Source of the DNA: Progne subis subis
Taxonomy: Eukaryota; Chordata; Aves; Passeriformes; Hirundinidae
DNA: 64,000 nucleotides
Assembly: GCA_022316685.1 (NCBI GenBank)
Contig: JAKJHU010001414.1
Coordinates: forward strand, 1-64,000
Reading direction: 5' to 3'
Shown: positions 42,563 through 52,249 of the stretch, piece after piece
How positions within the stretch are numbered: position 1 is the first letter of the stretch
How the letters are laid out: each line of letters starts with the position of its first letter
Notes under the pieces: generated by a model
The model's database searches: none
The model's input: only the letters and a program-made list of their open reading frames with translations
What the model was told of the DNA's origin: nothing
Position numbers and translations under genes: made by a program

Positions 42563-43260
42563 TATCCCAAAGGGTGTTCATTCGTGAGAACAACACCGAG
42601 TTGAGCCAGGACGTCTCGGCCAATCAGGCATTGAACAGTAGGTGGCAGCATTGTAATGGAAAAAGACGCTTGCGCCTGCTTCCCTTCGAGAATCACAGTA
42701 ACCACGGGTGTTCGGTTCGCAAGGGTCATTCCCCCGACCCCAGTCACCGTGGTGGCAGAGGCCTGTAATGGCCAGTCCTTGGGCCATTCTTGTGGAGCAA
42801 TAATACAGGAGTCTGCTCCACTGTCCAGTAATCCAACAAGGGTTATACTTTGATTATTAAGTCGAAGTTCCACTTTCTTCTTAGGGCAATCCGATAAATC
42901 CACAGTCATTAAAATTAGTCCTCCTGTGGAGCCAAAGCCTTCTTGCCCCCTTGGCTTTTGCTGCATTGGAGTAACTTCTTTGGTTATCTGGGGAAGTGGT
43001 ATTAGCTGCGCCAGTCTCTGTCCCTTACTAATTTTTAAAGGTGGATATTGGGTATAGGCCATAATCATAACTTCCCCACAATAGTCCGCATCAATGACAC
43101 CAGGTAACACAAATAGTCCCATCATCGTGGTTGAAGAGCGACCTAGCAAAAGTCCTCCCACTGCTCTTCCATTAATCATGATAGGTCCCTTAAATCCAGT
43201 TGGAATCTTATGCGGGTGTGTAGTCATTATGGTGACATCTGCTGCGGCTGCCACGTCCAT
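42562..43260 (-). CDS. pro: ERV-5 dUTPase-protease
   Basis: 232 codons, open. The N-terminal part is a dUTPase: GLLLGRSS, PGVIDADYCGEV and the Gly-rich GFGSTGG motif at its end. The protease follows with the active-site LLDSGADS (DSG near residue 141) and the CLIGRDVL motif. dUTPase upstream of protease in one frame is a betaretrovirus hallmark. It overlaps the end of gag by ~34 bases and joins RT at 42562. No damage is visible, but gag is broken. Confidence 0.88.
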   Translation of the reverse strand: MDVAAAADVTIMTTHPHKIPTGFKGPIMINGRAVGGLLLGRSSTTMMGLFVLPGVIDADYCGEVMIMAYTQYPPLKISKGQRLAQLIPLPQITKEVTPMQQKPRGQEGFGSTGGLILMTVDLSDCPKKKVELRLNNQSITLVGLLDSGADSCIIAPQEWPKDWPLQASATTVTGVGGMTLANRTPVVTVILEGKQAQASFSITMLPPTVQCLIGRDVLAQLGVVLTNEHPLG

Positions 43261-45677
43261 GCCGAGGCTCCCGCTGGTGGCTGGTTGTAGTTGTTGGCTG
43301 ATGCTGTGGATGGCGCTGGTGGCATTGCAGCTGCTATTTGTGTCCCTGCGCGGCCGCTGTTCGCGCTGCTCCGGAAGTTTCCCGATCTCTGGCGACAGGC
43401 AGTGGTATTATGTGAGTCAGAGCGGTATTTTGCACACCAGACTCCGGCCGCCTGACATTCTCGGCGTATATGCCCGCTATTACCACAGCGAAAACTTTTC
43501 ATGCGTCCACCAGGTGGTGAGGGACGAGGGCCGGTGCTTGCCGTTGCTGCTTGGAGAGGCGCAAGAGCTGCTAACACCTGTGTCTGTGACGTCTTTGCCT
43601 GTTCCTGTAGTCCCAATCCTAACTGCTTAATTGCTTCCACTAAAAATGCCTGCGACCCTGATGGCACAGTTGCTGCTTTTTCTAATAAGTCTGCTATTGT
43701 CCAGTCTCCTGCCATAGTGGTTATTATTGATCTAGTAGAGGAATTACAGTTCTGGAGAACACACTGCTTTAACAAAGCTCCCTTCATAAAGTCCTGGACA
43801 CCGGCTTTATCTATAGCCTCAGCAATTTTATCAACAAAGGGACCTAGTGCTTCTTCTCTACCCTATTTTATTCCCATGTAAATAGGTATACCTCCAGGTG
43901 CCTTGACTTTTTCAATGGCTCCTTTGGCTACTCTCATTGCCTCACGGCATTTATCTGGCCCCATGAGTGCCTGTGCCTCCATCTGTTGAAACGGTCCTAA
44001 TCCCAACAACTCATCTAATGTGAGGCCCTGTAATGGATCTCCTTGTCCTCTTTGTATGGCGACTGAGGCTTGAGCTTCAGCCTACCAGTGTGCGTTAAAC
44101 AAAAGGTGTTGATGTTGTGTAAAGATGAGCCTAGCAATCCCCTTAATATCTGATGGTAGCAAAACATGAGCATTAAAAAGGTATTCAAGCATCTGCTTTG
44201 TGGGCTCACTAGTGACCCCATATTGCCCCACAGTGGAGCGCAATTGCGCTAGCATTTTCCAATCTAAAACTGTTACTGTGGCTTGCAGTCCTCCAGCAGG
44301 ATTAGGGGCAAAAGTAATGGGAAGGCAAGACACCCGGAGGCTGCCTCTAATATGTCCTGATCACCCTGTTCTGCACCTTGCCATGCTAGGGCTGCCCAAA
44401 CCTCCCGGCGCTCCCTTGCCATGGCCCCCGCAAGGTCAGACTCTGCCCCAGGGATAGGCTCTTGGCTGCTTGGGGAGCTGGCCGACTGAGGGATAGGGAC
44501 ACTGTTCTCAGGGCTTTTCTTGGTTTGAAAAAAAAGACAGGTGTCTGCTAAGGAGAGGCAGGCCTCTCCAGGAAAATGAGGAATTTAAATCCTTCCCTCC
44601 GTGTTATTATAATTTGGAAGATTAAAAGAGAAACTTTTCGGTCAGAGCTATGGGGAAAAGGAATAACAGTCCTTTACTAGTAAATATAACAGGACAGACA
44701 AACAACAACAGCACTTATAATAACAGTAAAACAGAACCAAGAACCCTGAGGGCAAACGGTGGCAAAGTCCGTCGCTGATGGCTGCAAGCTGGAAGCGATG
44801 GATTGTCCTCAGCAGGCAGGCAGGCGGGTGCCCTGGCAGATGAAGTGGGCAGTGCCGGAGAACCTGCAGCAGGCTGGACCCCAGGGCTGACCCAAAATCC
44901 AGCAGGGTAACGAAGAAACTCCGAATTCCTAGGGCACTCCAACAGATGATAGAATTCCCAGGACTAGACTCCTCTGTTAGCTGTGGACTTCAGGCAGCTA
45001 CTCCGTAGCCCGACCGCCCTCCCCGGGAAAAACGAGAGAAGTGAGCCCACTCCTTAATTCTCCTGGGAGCCTCCTCCCTCCCCCAAAACCAAGTGATCAA
45101 CTTCTTTTGTCAGGTTAAGCACCGCTTAACTACCTCTACTTAAAAATCTAGCAACTCAAGGGGGGGAAAAATTCTACAGGAGAACTTAACCCTCAACAGG
45201 GCTGTAAGGAGGCCCCCCCTTATTACTCATCTCACGGACAGGCTGTTCTGCTACTGGAAGAGCTGAAGGTGAAATGGGTGCTGCAGCTGGCAAATGAACT
45301 GTCGTGAATACGGGGGGATTAGGGGTGCCAGTGCCCCACTGGGGATCATATTTTTGATTCTTTTCCTGAGCAGTAACTACTTCCCGTGCTGCCCTTTTCT
45401 CTGCCTGATACAAAAGTAACTCATTGTGAACCACCCTCCAAAGTTTACTCATCTTTTTCGCCGCCTTATCATCATCTAACGTGAGTTCCCACAGCTTATC
45501 CCCGAACCGTCTCCATTCAGACAATTCATGGACAGTATGAGGGTTAATAAAGAAACCTTGAGAGTAAGCGAACTTTAAAAGGTCTGGTAGTTCTTTACTT
45601 AAATCTATCCCTTTAACCTGCCGCTTTTGCAGAAACGCTGTAAATAAATCATATGCTGCTTGCCTATCCATACTCAC
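43227..45677 (-). pseudogene. gag: ERV-5 gag, split by LTR-B insertion
   Basis: 45677-45204 encodes matrix (MDRQAAYDLFTAFLQKRQVK onward) and a Pro-rich linker. LTR-B occupies 45198-44516. Capsid lies at 44510-43790 with stops, including one near 44083 and one near 43862 just before the major homology region (FVDKIAEAIDKAGVQDFMKG). 43787-43227 is an open stretch with the capsid end and nucleocapsid. The first zinc knuckle reads S-F-R-C-G...H...C and has lost its first Cys to Ser; the second is CAKYRSDSHNTTAC, with changed spacing. Particle assembly from this copy is not expected. Confidence 0.85.
44516..45198 (-). repeat. LTR-B copy 1, inserted in ERV-5 gag
   Basis: About 683 bp, flanked by a perfect 5 bp duplication GGGCT (44511-44515 and 45199-45203). 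The ends read TTTCTTGG (expected TGTCTCGG in the other copies) and CTCAACA. It is strongly similar to 47558-48227 reversed and to 57679-58360. The strand is inferred from a TATATATAC-like box in copy 2 and is uncertain. The insertion is younger than ERV-5. Confidence 0.85.
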
Positions 45678-45828
45678 ATCAGCGCTGTTGCAGCCTCTCC
45701 AGGTCTCGGCAGCACGTATCGGCTAAGCCCACCTCTGTGGTCGCTTAGGGCACGGAGCTCTCTGGTAATGCTCTGTAGCCGTCCCTCTGCTTGCAGGACC
45801 CGAACCCTACGTTGCTTCTCACCGTGGT

Positions 45829-45849
45829 ATCACGTCGTCAGGGTCACCA
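45829..45849 (-). promoter_or_regulatory. Primer binding site of ERV-5, tRNA-Trp-like
   Basis: The minus strand reads TGGTGACCCTGACGACGTGAT, two bases after the LTR. Complement of tRNA-Trp 3' end, as used by avian sarcoma/leukosis viruses, begins TGGTGACCCCGACGTGAT. One substitution and a 3-base ACG insertion explain the difference. Confidence 0.7.
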
Positions 45850-45851
45850 TT

Positions 45852-46221
45852 TGTGGAAGAACGGGAGACGAGCCTCATGCTATCATGATCAACAAGTCTC
45901 AGATTTATTAACGTGCTCGCGTACAGATATAGTGCAGTTAATTAGTTCATGCATATTACAAAATTGTAGCTCCTGATTAGTTCACTATTTCACAATGCAT
46001 ATTCTTTTTGCAGTTAGCCTTGTAGTTACAGCTACATGATTTCTGCTGATCAACATCCTTGTTATTTTGAAATTTCTCTGTACAAGGACACATTATCCCT
46101 GCTGTTTGTCACGTCGTCCTGCATGTTCTCTGCTAAATCTTAACAAGTCAGACCTTCTCATGGACGTTACTTTGCAGAATGGCCTTTATTTTGCAGCCAT
46201 GCCTCAGATAAACTCTCCACA
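45852..46221 (-). repeat. 5' LTR of ERV-5
   Basis: 370 bp with TGTGGAAG ... CTCCACA ends on the plus strand. It meets unit 1 of the tandem array directly at 46222. Confidence 0.92.
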
Positions 46222-46857
46222 GCTGAGAGCAGGGAGGGACTTGCAGGCTTGGAGGCCATCAGAGGAAGCTCCCGGAAGGCTGGATGTGGGCCGGGCCGAG
46301 CTTGTCCCAGGGATGGTTGGTGTCCAACACAATCTCCTGGAAGGGCTGGAAGCTGTGCCAGGAATGGCCCCTCTGGCTGGGAGGAGCCTGCCAGAGGCAC
46401 AGAAGCGCCCGGAGCAGCGGGACGAGGCACAGCAGGGCAGGTGGCCTCGCTTGCCCAGCTGCTGCAGGTGCACCCAGAGCGCCCGCCACATGGCAGGATG
46501 AAGCGGAGCCCATGTCCCACGGTGAGCCCGGAGCAGCAGCATCAGCCCCTGCAGCTCCTTGGCCACGCTGAGGCAGGGGCCGCAGCTGCCGGGTCCCTTG
46601 GGGCAAGTGGCGGGAGCATCGGGACGCTTCCGAGGGCTTGTGCCAGGCCCGGAGGCCCTGGCAGCCACAGGGGCTCCTGGGCTCCTGCGTGGGCCCCTGG
46701 CCCGGCCCCCGAGCTGCTTGCGCGGCCTCCGAGTCCCGGCCTGCCGGCCCTGCCGTGCCCGGTGGCCAATGACCCAGCGGACAGCCACCGTGGCCAGCAG
46801 CAGGGCAAGTGCAGCCAGCAGGACGCTGACGTCGCTCACGGCTCCGACACGTGCCAT
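46222..46857 (-). pseudogene. Array minus-strand gene, unit 1 copy, 3' truncated by ERV-5
   Basis: The ATG at 46857-46855 and the signal-anchor segment are as in unit 2. The frame runs into the ERV-5 LTR at 46221 and stops at 46204, so the Pro-rich second half is lost. The TATA box (46893-46899) is kept. Confidence 0.55.
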
Positions 46858-47044
46858 CGCCACTGCACTGGCGGCTGTGGGGCCGGCCCGCCTTATATAG
46901 GGATGGCCCGGTGACCTCACAATGCTGGGGCCGCCACACGGCGTGACATCACAGCCCAGCCTCAGGCCGCTGTCACGCCATTTGTGACCTCACAGCACCG
47001 CCTGCCTCAGGGCCGGCAAGACCCACTCAGGCACCAGGGCGCTG
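46858..47044. promoter_or_regulatory. Putative bidirectional promoter, unit 1
   Basis: The minus strand has TATATAA (46899-46893) 36 bases before the ATG. CRE-like octamers TGACCTCA, TGACATCA and TGACCTCA lie at 46912, 46944 and 46985. Confidence 0.45.
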
Positions 47045-47509
47045 ATGGCCACGAAAGGCCTGCCACTGAAAATGGGAGCCCAGGCTGTGGCAGCCAAGCT
47101 CTCCCAGGAGCCCGGGCCACATCAGGAAGAGGTCAGGTGCCAACAATGCCTAGCCCATGGCTCCCCCAAGGCTGTGCAACTGCTGGCTGGGAACAGCCTC
47201 TGCCCTGTGCCGGAGAAGATCCTGCAGACACAAAGGCGGCTGCAGTTCCCCATGCCCAGGCAGCTCTCCCCACCTGCCTGCCAGCTCCAAGCCCTTAGCC
47301 TCTCACTACAATTGCTGTCACAGAATGCCTCTGCAGCTCCCTACGAGCTCCTGGTAGACACTGCAAGGCACTGGGAGGCCTCCGCACAACCTTCTCTTCT
47401 CCAGCCTGAGCAGCTCCAACTCTCTCTCAAGCTGTCTCCACAGGAGAGCTGCTCACCTTGGCAACCCGCTGGCCTCCTCTGCACTTGCTGCAGCACTTGC
47501 ATGGCCTGA
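47045..47509 (+). pseudogene. Array plus-strand reading frame, unit 1 copy, frameshifted
   Basis: It matches the first ~134 codons of the unit 2 frame (51656). A missing G near 47442 (CACAGGAGAGC against CACAGGGAGAGC) shifts the frame and ends it at 47509. See the unit 2 entry for the product. Confidence 0.35.
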
Positions 47510-47557
47510 TGTGCTGGCCACACCAGGAGTGGAATCCCTGCTCCAGGTCGGGCCCTG

Positions 47558-48227
47558 TGTTGAGGGTTAAGTTCTCCTGTAGAATTTTTCCCCCGCCATG
47601 AGTTGCTAGATTTTTAAGTAGGGATAGTTAAGCGGTGCTTAACCTGACAAAAGAAGTTGATCACTTGGTTTTGGGGGAGGGAGGAGGCTCCCGGGGAGAG
47701 CTGAGGTGTGGGCTCACTGCTCTCGGTCTTCCGGGGAGCACGGATCGGGCAACGGCTGGCTGCCTGGAGTCCACGGCTAACGGAGGAGTTTGGTCCTGGG
47801 AATTCTACCATCTGTTAGAGTGCCCAAGAATTCGGAGTTTCTTCGCTGTCCTGCTGGATTTTGGGTCAACCCTGGTACAGCCGCTGCGGCTTCTCCGGCA
47901 CTGCCCACCTTGCCTGCCAGGGCACCCCCCTGCCTGCCTGCTGAGGACAATCCACCGCTTCCGCCACCAGCGCCGGAGCTTTCCACCGTTTGCCCTCAGG
48001 GTTCTTTGGTTCTGTTTTACTGTTATTATGATTGCTGTTGTTGTTTGTCTGTCCTGTTATATATACTAGTAAAGGACTGTTATTCCTTTTCCCCATAGCT
48101 CTGACCGAAAAGTTTTTCTTTTAATCTTCCAAATTATAATAACACGGAGGGAAGGATTTAAATTCCTCATTTTCCTGGAGAGGCCTGCCTCTCCTTAGCA
48201 GACACCTGTCTTTTTCAAACCGAGACA
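47558..48227 (+). repeat. LTR-B copy 2, inserted in array unit 1
   Basis: TGTTGAGGGTTAAG ... AACCGAGACA, 670 bp, with a perfect 5 bp duplication CCCTG (47553-47557 and 48228-48232). The empty site is visible in unit 2 at about 52165-52175. A TATATATAC box near 48058 suggests plus orientation. No internal retroviral sequence is present, so it is a solo LTR or non-autonomous relative. Confidence 0.9.
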
Positions 48228-50226
48228 CCCTGCCTGAGCAGCTTCATTCCACAGGCTCAGGCTACGTGCCTGGCTGCTCAGTCCCAGCTGCTGTAAGTGG
48301 GCAGGATTAGTGCTGCCGCTGGATCACCAGAGGGATGGCCACAGCTCGCATGGGCCCGGCCCCATCCCTTGGGCATCTCTGCCGACGGAAAGCCCAGTCC
48401 TGCCTGGGCCACCTGCAGTCTGGCAAGAGGCTGCCCGTGCCAGCCTCTGCTGTCGCCAGGCAGGGCCAGCAGCCGGCCGTGCTAGCGCTGCTTCCAGCCT
48501 GCTGCGAGTCACCCAGCGGGAGAGGGACAGCTTGGCTCCTGGGCACTGGCAACTCCCAACCCATTGCTGCAAGGCAGCGATGAAAGCGCACGCACCCTGG
48601 CAAGCAGCTGCGGCAGCTGTGCTGTCCTTCCCCTTGAGGGAAGCAGGGACGGCGTGCCCTCAGAGCCCCTGGCTATCTTGGCAGCAGCTCACACAGCTGC
48701 CCACACAGCAACAGGCACATGTTCTCTGGACGCATAAGGAGCTCTGCGTGTCTTTGTTCCCCATTGCCTCACGTGCTCATGTTGCCGGTCCCTCTGAGGC
48801 TCCGGTAAAAGGTCAGCACACACCTTCAGCCCCCACTCCTCATGTGCAACAAGTTCTTCTGCTCTCTTTGGCCTTTCGGCTGTCCTCAGCTGTTGCTTTC
48901 ACCTTCCCCATTTGCAGCGTCCTGCGTCCCTTCACTCTGCCCGCTCTTCCCACACAGGCTAGCCCTTCAGTGGAGGCCTGCCTTGTGTCCCCTCTGCTCC
49001 CCAAAGTGTGCTCCACAGCCCACCGTGCCGGCAAGGCAGCCGCCGTAGCCTTTGGTGGCAGTGGGGGGTCACAGCCCCAGCGCCCCTGCACCAGCCCCAG
49101 AGCTGCCACTGGCTGCCTCCAGGTGAGCCACAGGACACTCTGCAGTGGGCAGCATCAGCTCCTGAGCCTGCACTTGCCTGCCCTTGAGCCTCCCTGGGCA
49201 AAGGGGAAATCGGGCAGGGACGGGACTGCAGGGAGCGGCCATGGCCTACCTCTTGGGCAATCCACAGCCAGCACCAGGCAGCCCCTGCCTGCAGCATGGC
49301 GCAGGCACGGCCACACGGCCACGGCCACACAGGCTGGGCCCTGTGGCCACCCAAGTCATTTCCTCCCCATCAACTGCTGCCAGGCACCAGGCTGCTGTGA
49401 AGCGCTGGAGAGGCTGCTCTTGCAGCAGGGCTGCCCTGGCCAGGTGCAAAGGCACAGTTCCACGTGCTTGCCCCATCCCTGCTTGTGGTGGTTCTTTGGA
49501 GAGACCCAGATGACCGTCGATGGCAAAAGGCACCGCGCTTGCCCTCTGTCCTGGGGCATATCATGGCTTGATTCTGGGCTCCTGCCCTGCCGGCCGCAGC
49601 TCTTCCTTAGCTCCTTCCCCGTCCCCGCCGGTGCCAGAGAGACAGAGCTGCCGGCAGTGGCAGGCCTTTTTCCCAGAGCGGCGAAGGGCCTAGAGGCAGG
49701 GACAAGGCACTCCCCGATCAGGGAGAAGGTGGGAGTGGAACAGAGTTGGCTTCCATTCCAGCCTGGGGGATGGGCGCAGCGAAGCAGGGACAAACAACGT
49801 GCTCCACTTTCCAAGGGGAACAGGGAAGAAAACATCCCAAACACCAAGATCAAAAGGAAACACAGTATCAACCAAATGAACACACTCCAACACCAGCTCC
49901 CACAAGGATGGGCAGGGGAGCGTTTGGCGAAGCAGAGTGGAGCCGTAACTGTGTCCCTACCAAGCCTCCAAGCACTGGTAGATGGGTCAGCCCCGCAGGC
50001 ATCTCTCTCAGAAGGATGTCAGTGGAAATGACAAAAACACGGGTGAGGGTTGCACGTGATACTTGCTCAGCCTCAGAGGACAAACAGGAGTTTAAAGCGA
50101 GTCGTTGGGAATGGCCCAGCATCCCCAGCCCGTAGGCAAGCCCAGCACTGAGCCAATTCCTGGGAAGAAAAGAGCCCTCTCCCAGCAGGAACCCTGCCAC
50201 AGCTCTTTGGGGGAATGCTAATTTAT

Positions 50227-51468
50227 TTAACACCTAGGGTGGAAGGGCCCTCCGAGGCCTGTGACCACCTGCCTGGGCTGCGGGGGCCGTCTCGGGGCAG
50301 CCTCCTGGAGACCACGCAAGCGCCATGGTCTCGTGGGCGCCGTCTGTGCCACCCAGCTGGGGCTGTTGCTGCCTGAGTCAGGCACAGCATCCTGAGAGCC
50401 CTGCGCTGGACACTGGTGGCTGCAGGATGCTTGTGGCTCAGCCACCTGCTCCTGGGAATGCCTCTCCTTCTCCAGCTGGGCTCCTGTTTGTGCTTGCCAG
50501 CTTGCCCTGGCCGTGTCTATGCCCTGGGACACGCCGGGGCTCTCGATGTGCACGGGATGCTGTTGATGTGGAAGGGAGCAGGAGGAGGTGTCCAGCGCTT
50601 GCTCAGGCTGCGCAGGCGCGGAGGCTTTCCTGAGAGGCCGGGAGGGCTGGAGGCCTCCAGGAGGGAATGTGTGGGAGGGAGGCAGGAACTGGGCGCCAGC
50701 GACAGGTCTTGGCAGGCGCAGGATCTTGAAGGGCTGGGGGCTCTCAGCAGGGATGGAGGCTGTGGCAAGCTGCTGGGAGGGAGGCGGCGTCTCGGCGCTG
50801 GGGAGGTTCTGCGAGGGAGGGAGGTGGTTGAGAGCAGGGAGGGACTTGCAGGCTTGGAGGCCGTCAGAGGCGGTGGAAGCTCCCGGAAGGCTGGATGTGG
50901 GCCGGGCCGAGCTTGTCCCAGGGATGGTTGGTGTCCAACACAATCTCCTGGAAGGGCTGGAAGCTGTGCCAGGAATGGCCCCTCTGGCTGGGAGGAGCCT
51001 GCCAGAGGCACAGAAGCGCCCGGAGCAGCGGGACGAGGCACAGCAGGGCAGGTGGCCTCGCTTGCCCAGCTGCTGCAGGTGCACCCAGAGCGCCCGCCAC
51101 ATGGCAGGATGAAGCGGAGCCCATGTCCCACGGTGAGCCCGGAGCAGCAGCATCAGCCCCTGCAGCTCCTTGGCCACGCTGAGGCAGGGGCCCCAGCTGC
51201 CGGGTCCCTTGGGGCAAGTGGCGGGAGCATCGGGACGCTTCCGAGGGCTTGTGCCAGGCCCGGAGGCCCTGGCAGCCACAGGGGCTCCTGGGCTCCTGCG
51301 TGGGCCCCTGGCCCGGCCCCCGAGCTGCTTGCGCGGCCTCCGAGTCCCGGCCTGCCGGCCCTGCCGTGCCCGGTGGCCAATGACCCAGCGGACAGCCACC
51401 GTGGCCAGCAGCAGGGCAAGTGCAGCCAGCAGGACGCTGACGTCGCTCACGGCTCCGACACGTGCCAT
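50227..51468 (-). CDS. Array minus-strand gene: putative single-pass membrane protein, 413 codons
   Basis: The start is chosen at ATG 51468 because a TATATAA box lies 36 bases upstream (51510-51504); an in-frame ATG at 51531 lies on the far side of that box. Residues 10-28 (VSVLLAALALLLATVAVRW) form a signal anchor, followed by an Arg/Lys-rich stretch to ~60. A helical segment KELQGLMLLLRAHRG lies near residues 95-115. The second half is Pro/Ser/Gln-rich and disordered-looking. The stop TAA overlaps AATAAA (50227-50222 on the minus strand). No introns are needed. I do not recognise the family. High GC favours chance frames, but TATA, start, stop and poly(A) signal in register argue for a real short gene. 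Unit 3 keeps the 3' half with mostly amino-acid-changing differences. Confidence 0.5.
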   Translation of the reverse strand: MARVGAVSDVSVLLAALALLLATVAVRWVIGHRARQGRQAGTRRPRKQLGGRARGPRRSPGAPVAARASGPGTSPRKRPDAPATCPKGPGSWGPCLSVAKELQGLMLLLRAHRGTWAPLHPAMWRALWVHLQQLGKRGHLPCCASSRCSGRFCASGRLLPARGAIPGTASSPSRRLCWTPTIPGTSSARPTSSLPGASTASDGLQACKSLPALNHLPPSQNLPSAETPPPSQQLATASIPAESPQPFKILRLPRPVAGAQFLPPSHTFPPGGLQPSRPLRKASAPAQPEQALDTSSCSLPHQQHPVHIESPGVSQGIDTARASWQAQTGAQLEKERHSQEQVAEPQASCSHQCPAQGSQDAVPDSGSNSPSWVAQTAPTRPWRLRGLQEAAPRRPPQPRQVVTGLGGPFHPRC

Positions 51469-51655
51469 CGCCGCTGCACTGGCGGCTGTGGGGCCGGCCC
51501 GCCTTATATAGGGATGGCCCGGTGACCTCACAATGCTGGGGCCGCCACACGGCGTGACATCACAGCCCAGCCTCAGGCCGCTGTCACGCCATTTGTGACC
51601 TCACAGCACCGCCTGCCTCAGGGCCGGCAAGACCCACTCAGGCACCAGGGCGCTG
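51469..51655. promoter_or_regulatory. Putative bidirectional promoter, unit 2
   Basis: It contains the minus-strand TATA box (51504-51510) and three CRE-like octamers: TGACCTCA 51523, TGACATCA 51555, TGACCTCA 51596. Each is in a GTGAC-N-TCAC context. CRE-type elements near a TATA box are common in germ-cell genes; that link is inference. Confidence 0.45.
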
Positions 51656-52249
51656 ATGGCCACGAAAGGCCTGCCACTGAAAATGGGAGCCCAGGCTGTG
51701 GCAGCCAAGCTCTCCCAGGAGCCCGGGCCACATCAGGAAGAGGTCAGGTGCCAACAATGCCTAGCCCATGGCTCCCCCAAGGCTGTGCAACTGCTGGCTG
51801 GGAACAGCCTCTGCCCTGTGCCGGAGAAGATCCTGCAGACACAAAGGCGGCTGCAGTTCCCCATGCCCAGGCAGCTCTCCCCACCTGCCTGCCAGCTCCA
51901 AGCCCTTAGCCTCTCACTACAATTGCTGTCACAGAATGCCTCTGCAGCTCCCTACGAGCTCCTGGTAGACACTGCAAGGCACTGGGAGGCCTCCGCACAA
52001 CCTTCTCTTCTCCAGCCTGAGCAGCTCCAACTCTCTCTCAAGCTGTCTCCACAGGGAGAGCTGCTCACCTTAGCAACCCGCTGGCCTCCTCTGCACTTGC
52101 TGCAAGCACTTGCATGGCCTGATGTGCTGGCCACACCAGGAGTGGAATCCCTGCTCCAGGTCTGGCCCTGCCTGAGGCAGCTTCATTCCACAGGCTCAGG
52201 CTACGTGCCTGGCTGCTCAGTCCCAGCTGCTGTAAGTGGGCAGGATTAG
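51656..52249 (+). CDS. Array plus-strand reading frame, 197 codons, hypothetical
   Basis: ATG 51656 opens a frame beginning MATKGLPLKMGAQAVAAKL. It has no membrane segment. It has two short Cys pairs (CQQC) and Leu/Gln-rich helical-looking stretches (LQALSLSLQLLSQ, LLQPEQLQLSLKL). It faces away from the minus-strand gene across the promoter-like region. The unit 1 copy is frameshifted, and the GC-rich sequence makes chance frames likely. Not recognised. Confidence 0.3.
   Translation: MATKGLPLKMGAQAVAAKLSQEPGPHQEEVRCQQCLAHGSPKAVQLLAGNSLCPVPEKILQTQRRLQFPMPRQLSPPACQLQALSLSLQLLSQNASAAPYELLVDTARHWEASAQPSLLQPEQLQLSLKLSPQGELLTLATRWPPLHLLQALAWPDVLATPGVESLLQVWPCLRQLHSTGSGYVPGCSVPAAVSGQD

Larger units (their letters stand above)
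39153..46221 (-). mobile_element. ERV-5: alpha/beta-like provirus on the minus strand
   Basis: Order on the minus strand: 5' LTR, tRNA-Trp-type primer site, gag, dUTPase-protease, RT, large pol deletion, integrase C-terminus, Cys-rich accessory frame, env, polypurine tract, 3' LTR. The dUTPase fused to protease is a betaretroviral trait; Env and primer site resemble avian sarcoma/leukosis viruses. The two 370 bp LTRs differ at roughly 16 sites by eye. Outer flanks (GCTGAG on one side, CCCTCC on the other) do not match, so one flank was rearranged after insertion. An LTR-B copy sits in gag. Confidence 0.92.

Noticed and set aside
48310..50031. 573-codon plus-strand open frame in array unit 1
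   Set aside because: A one-base difference in unit 2 (near 52477) breaks it, the other strand is also open in places, and GC is high. No domains, signal peptide or promoter were seen, so I treat it as chance.
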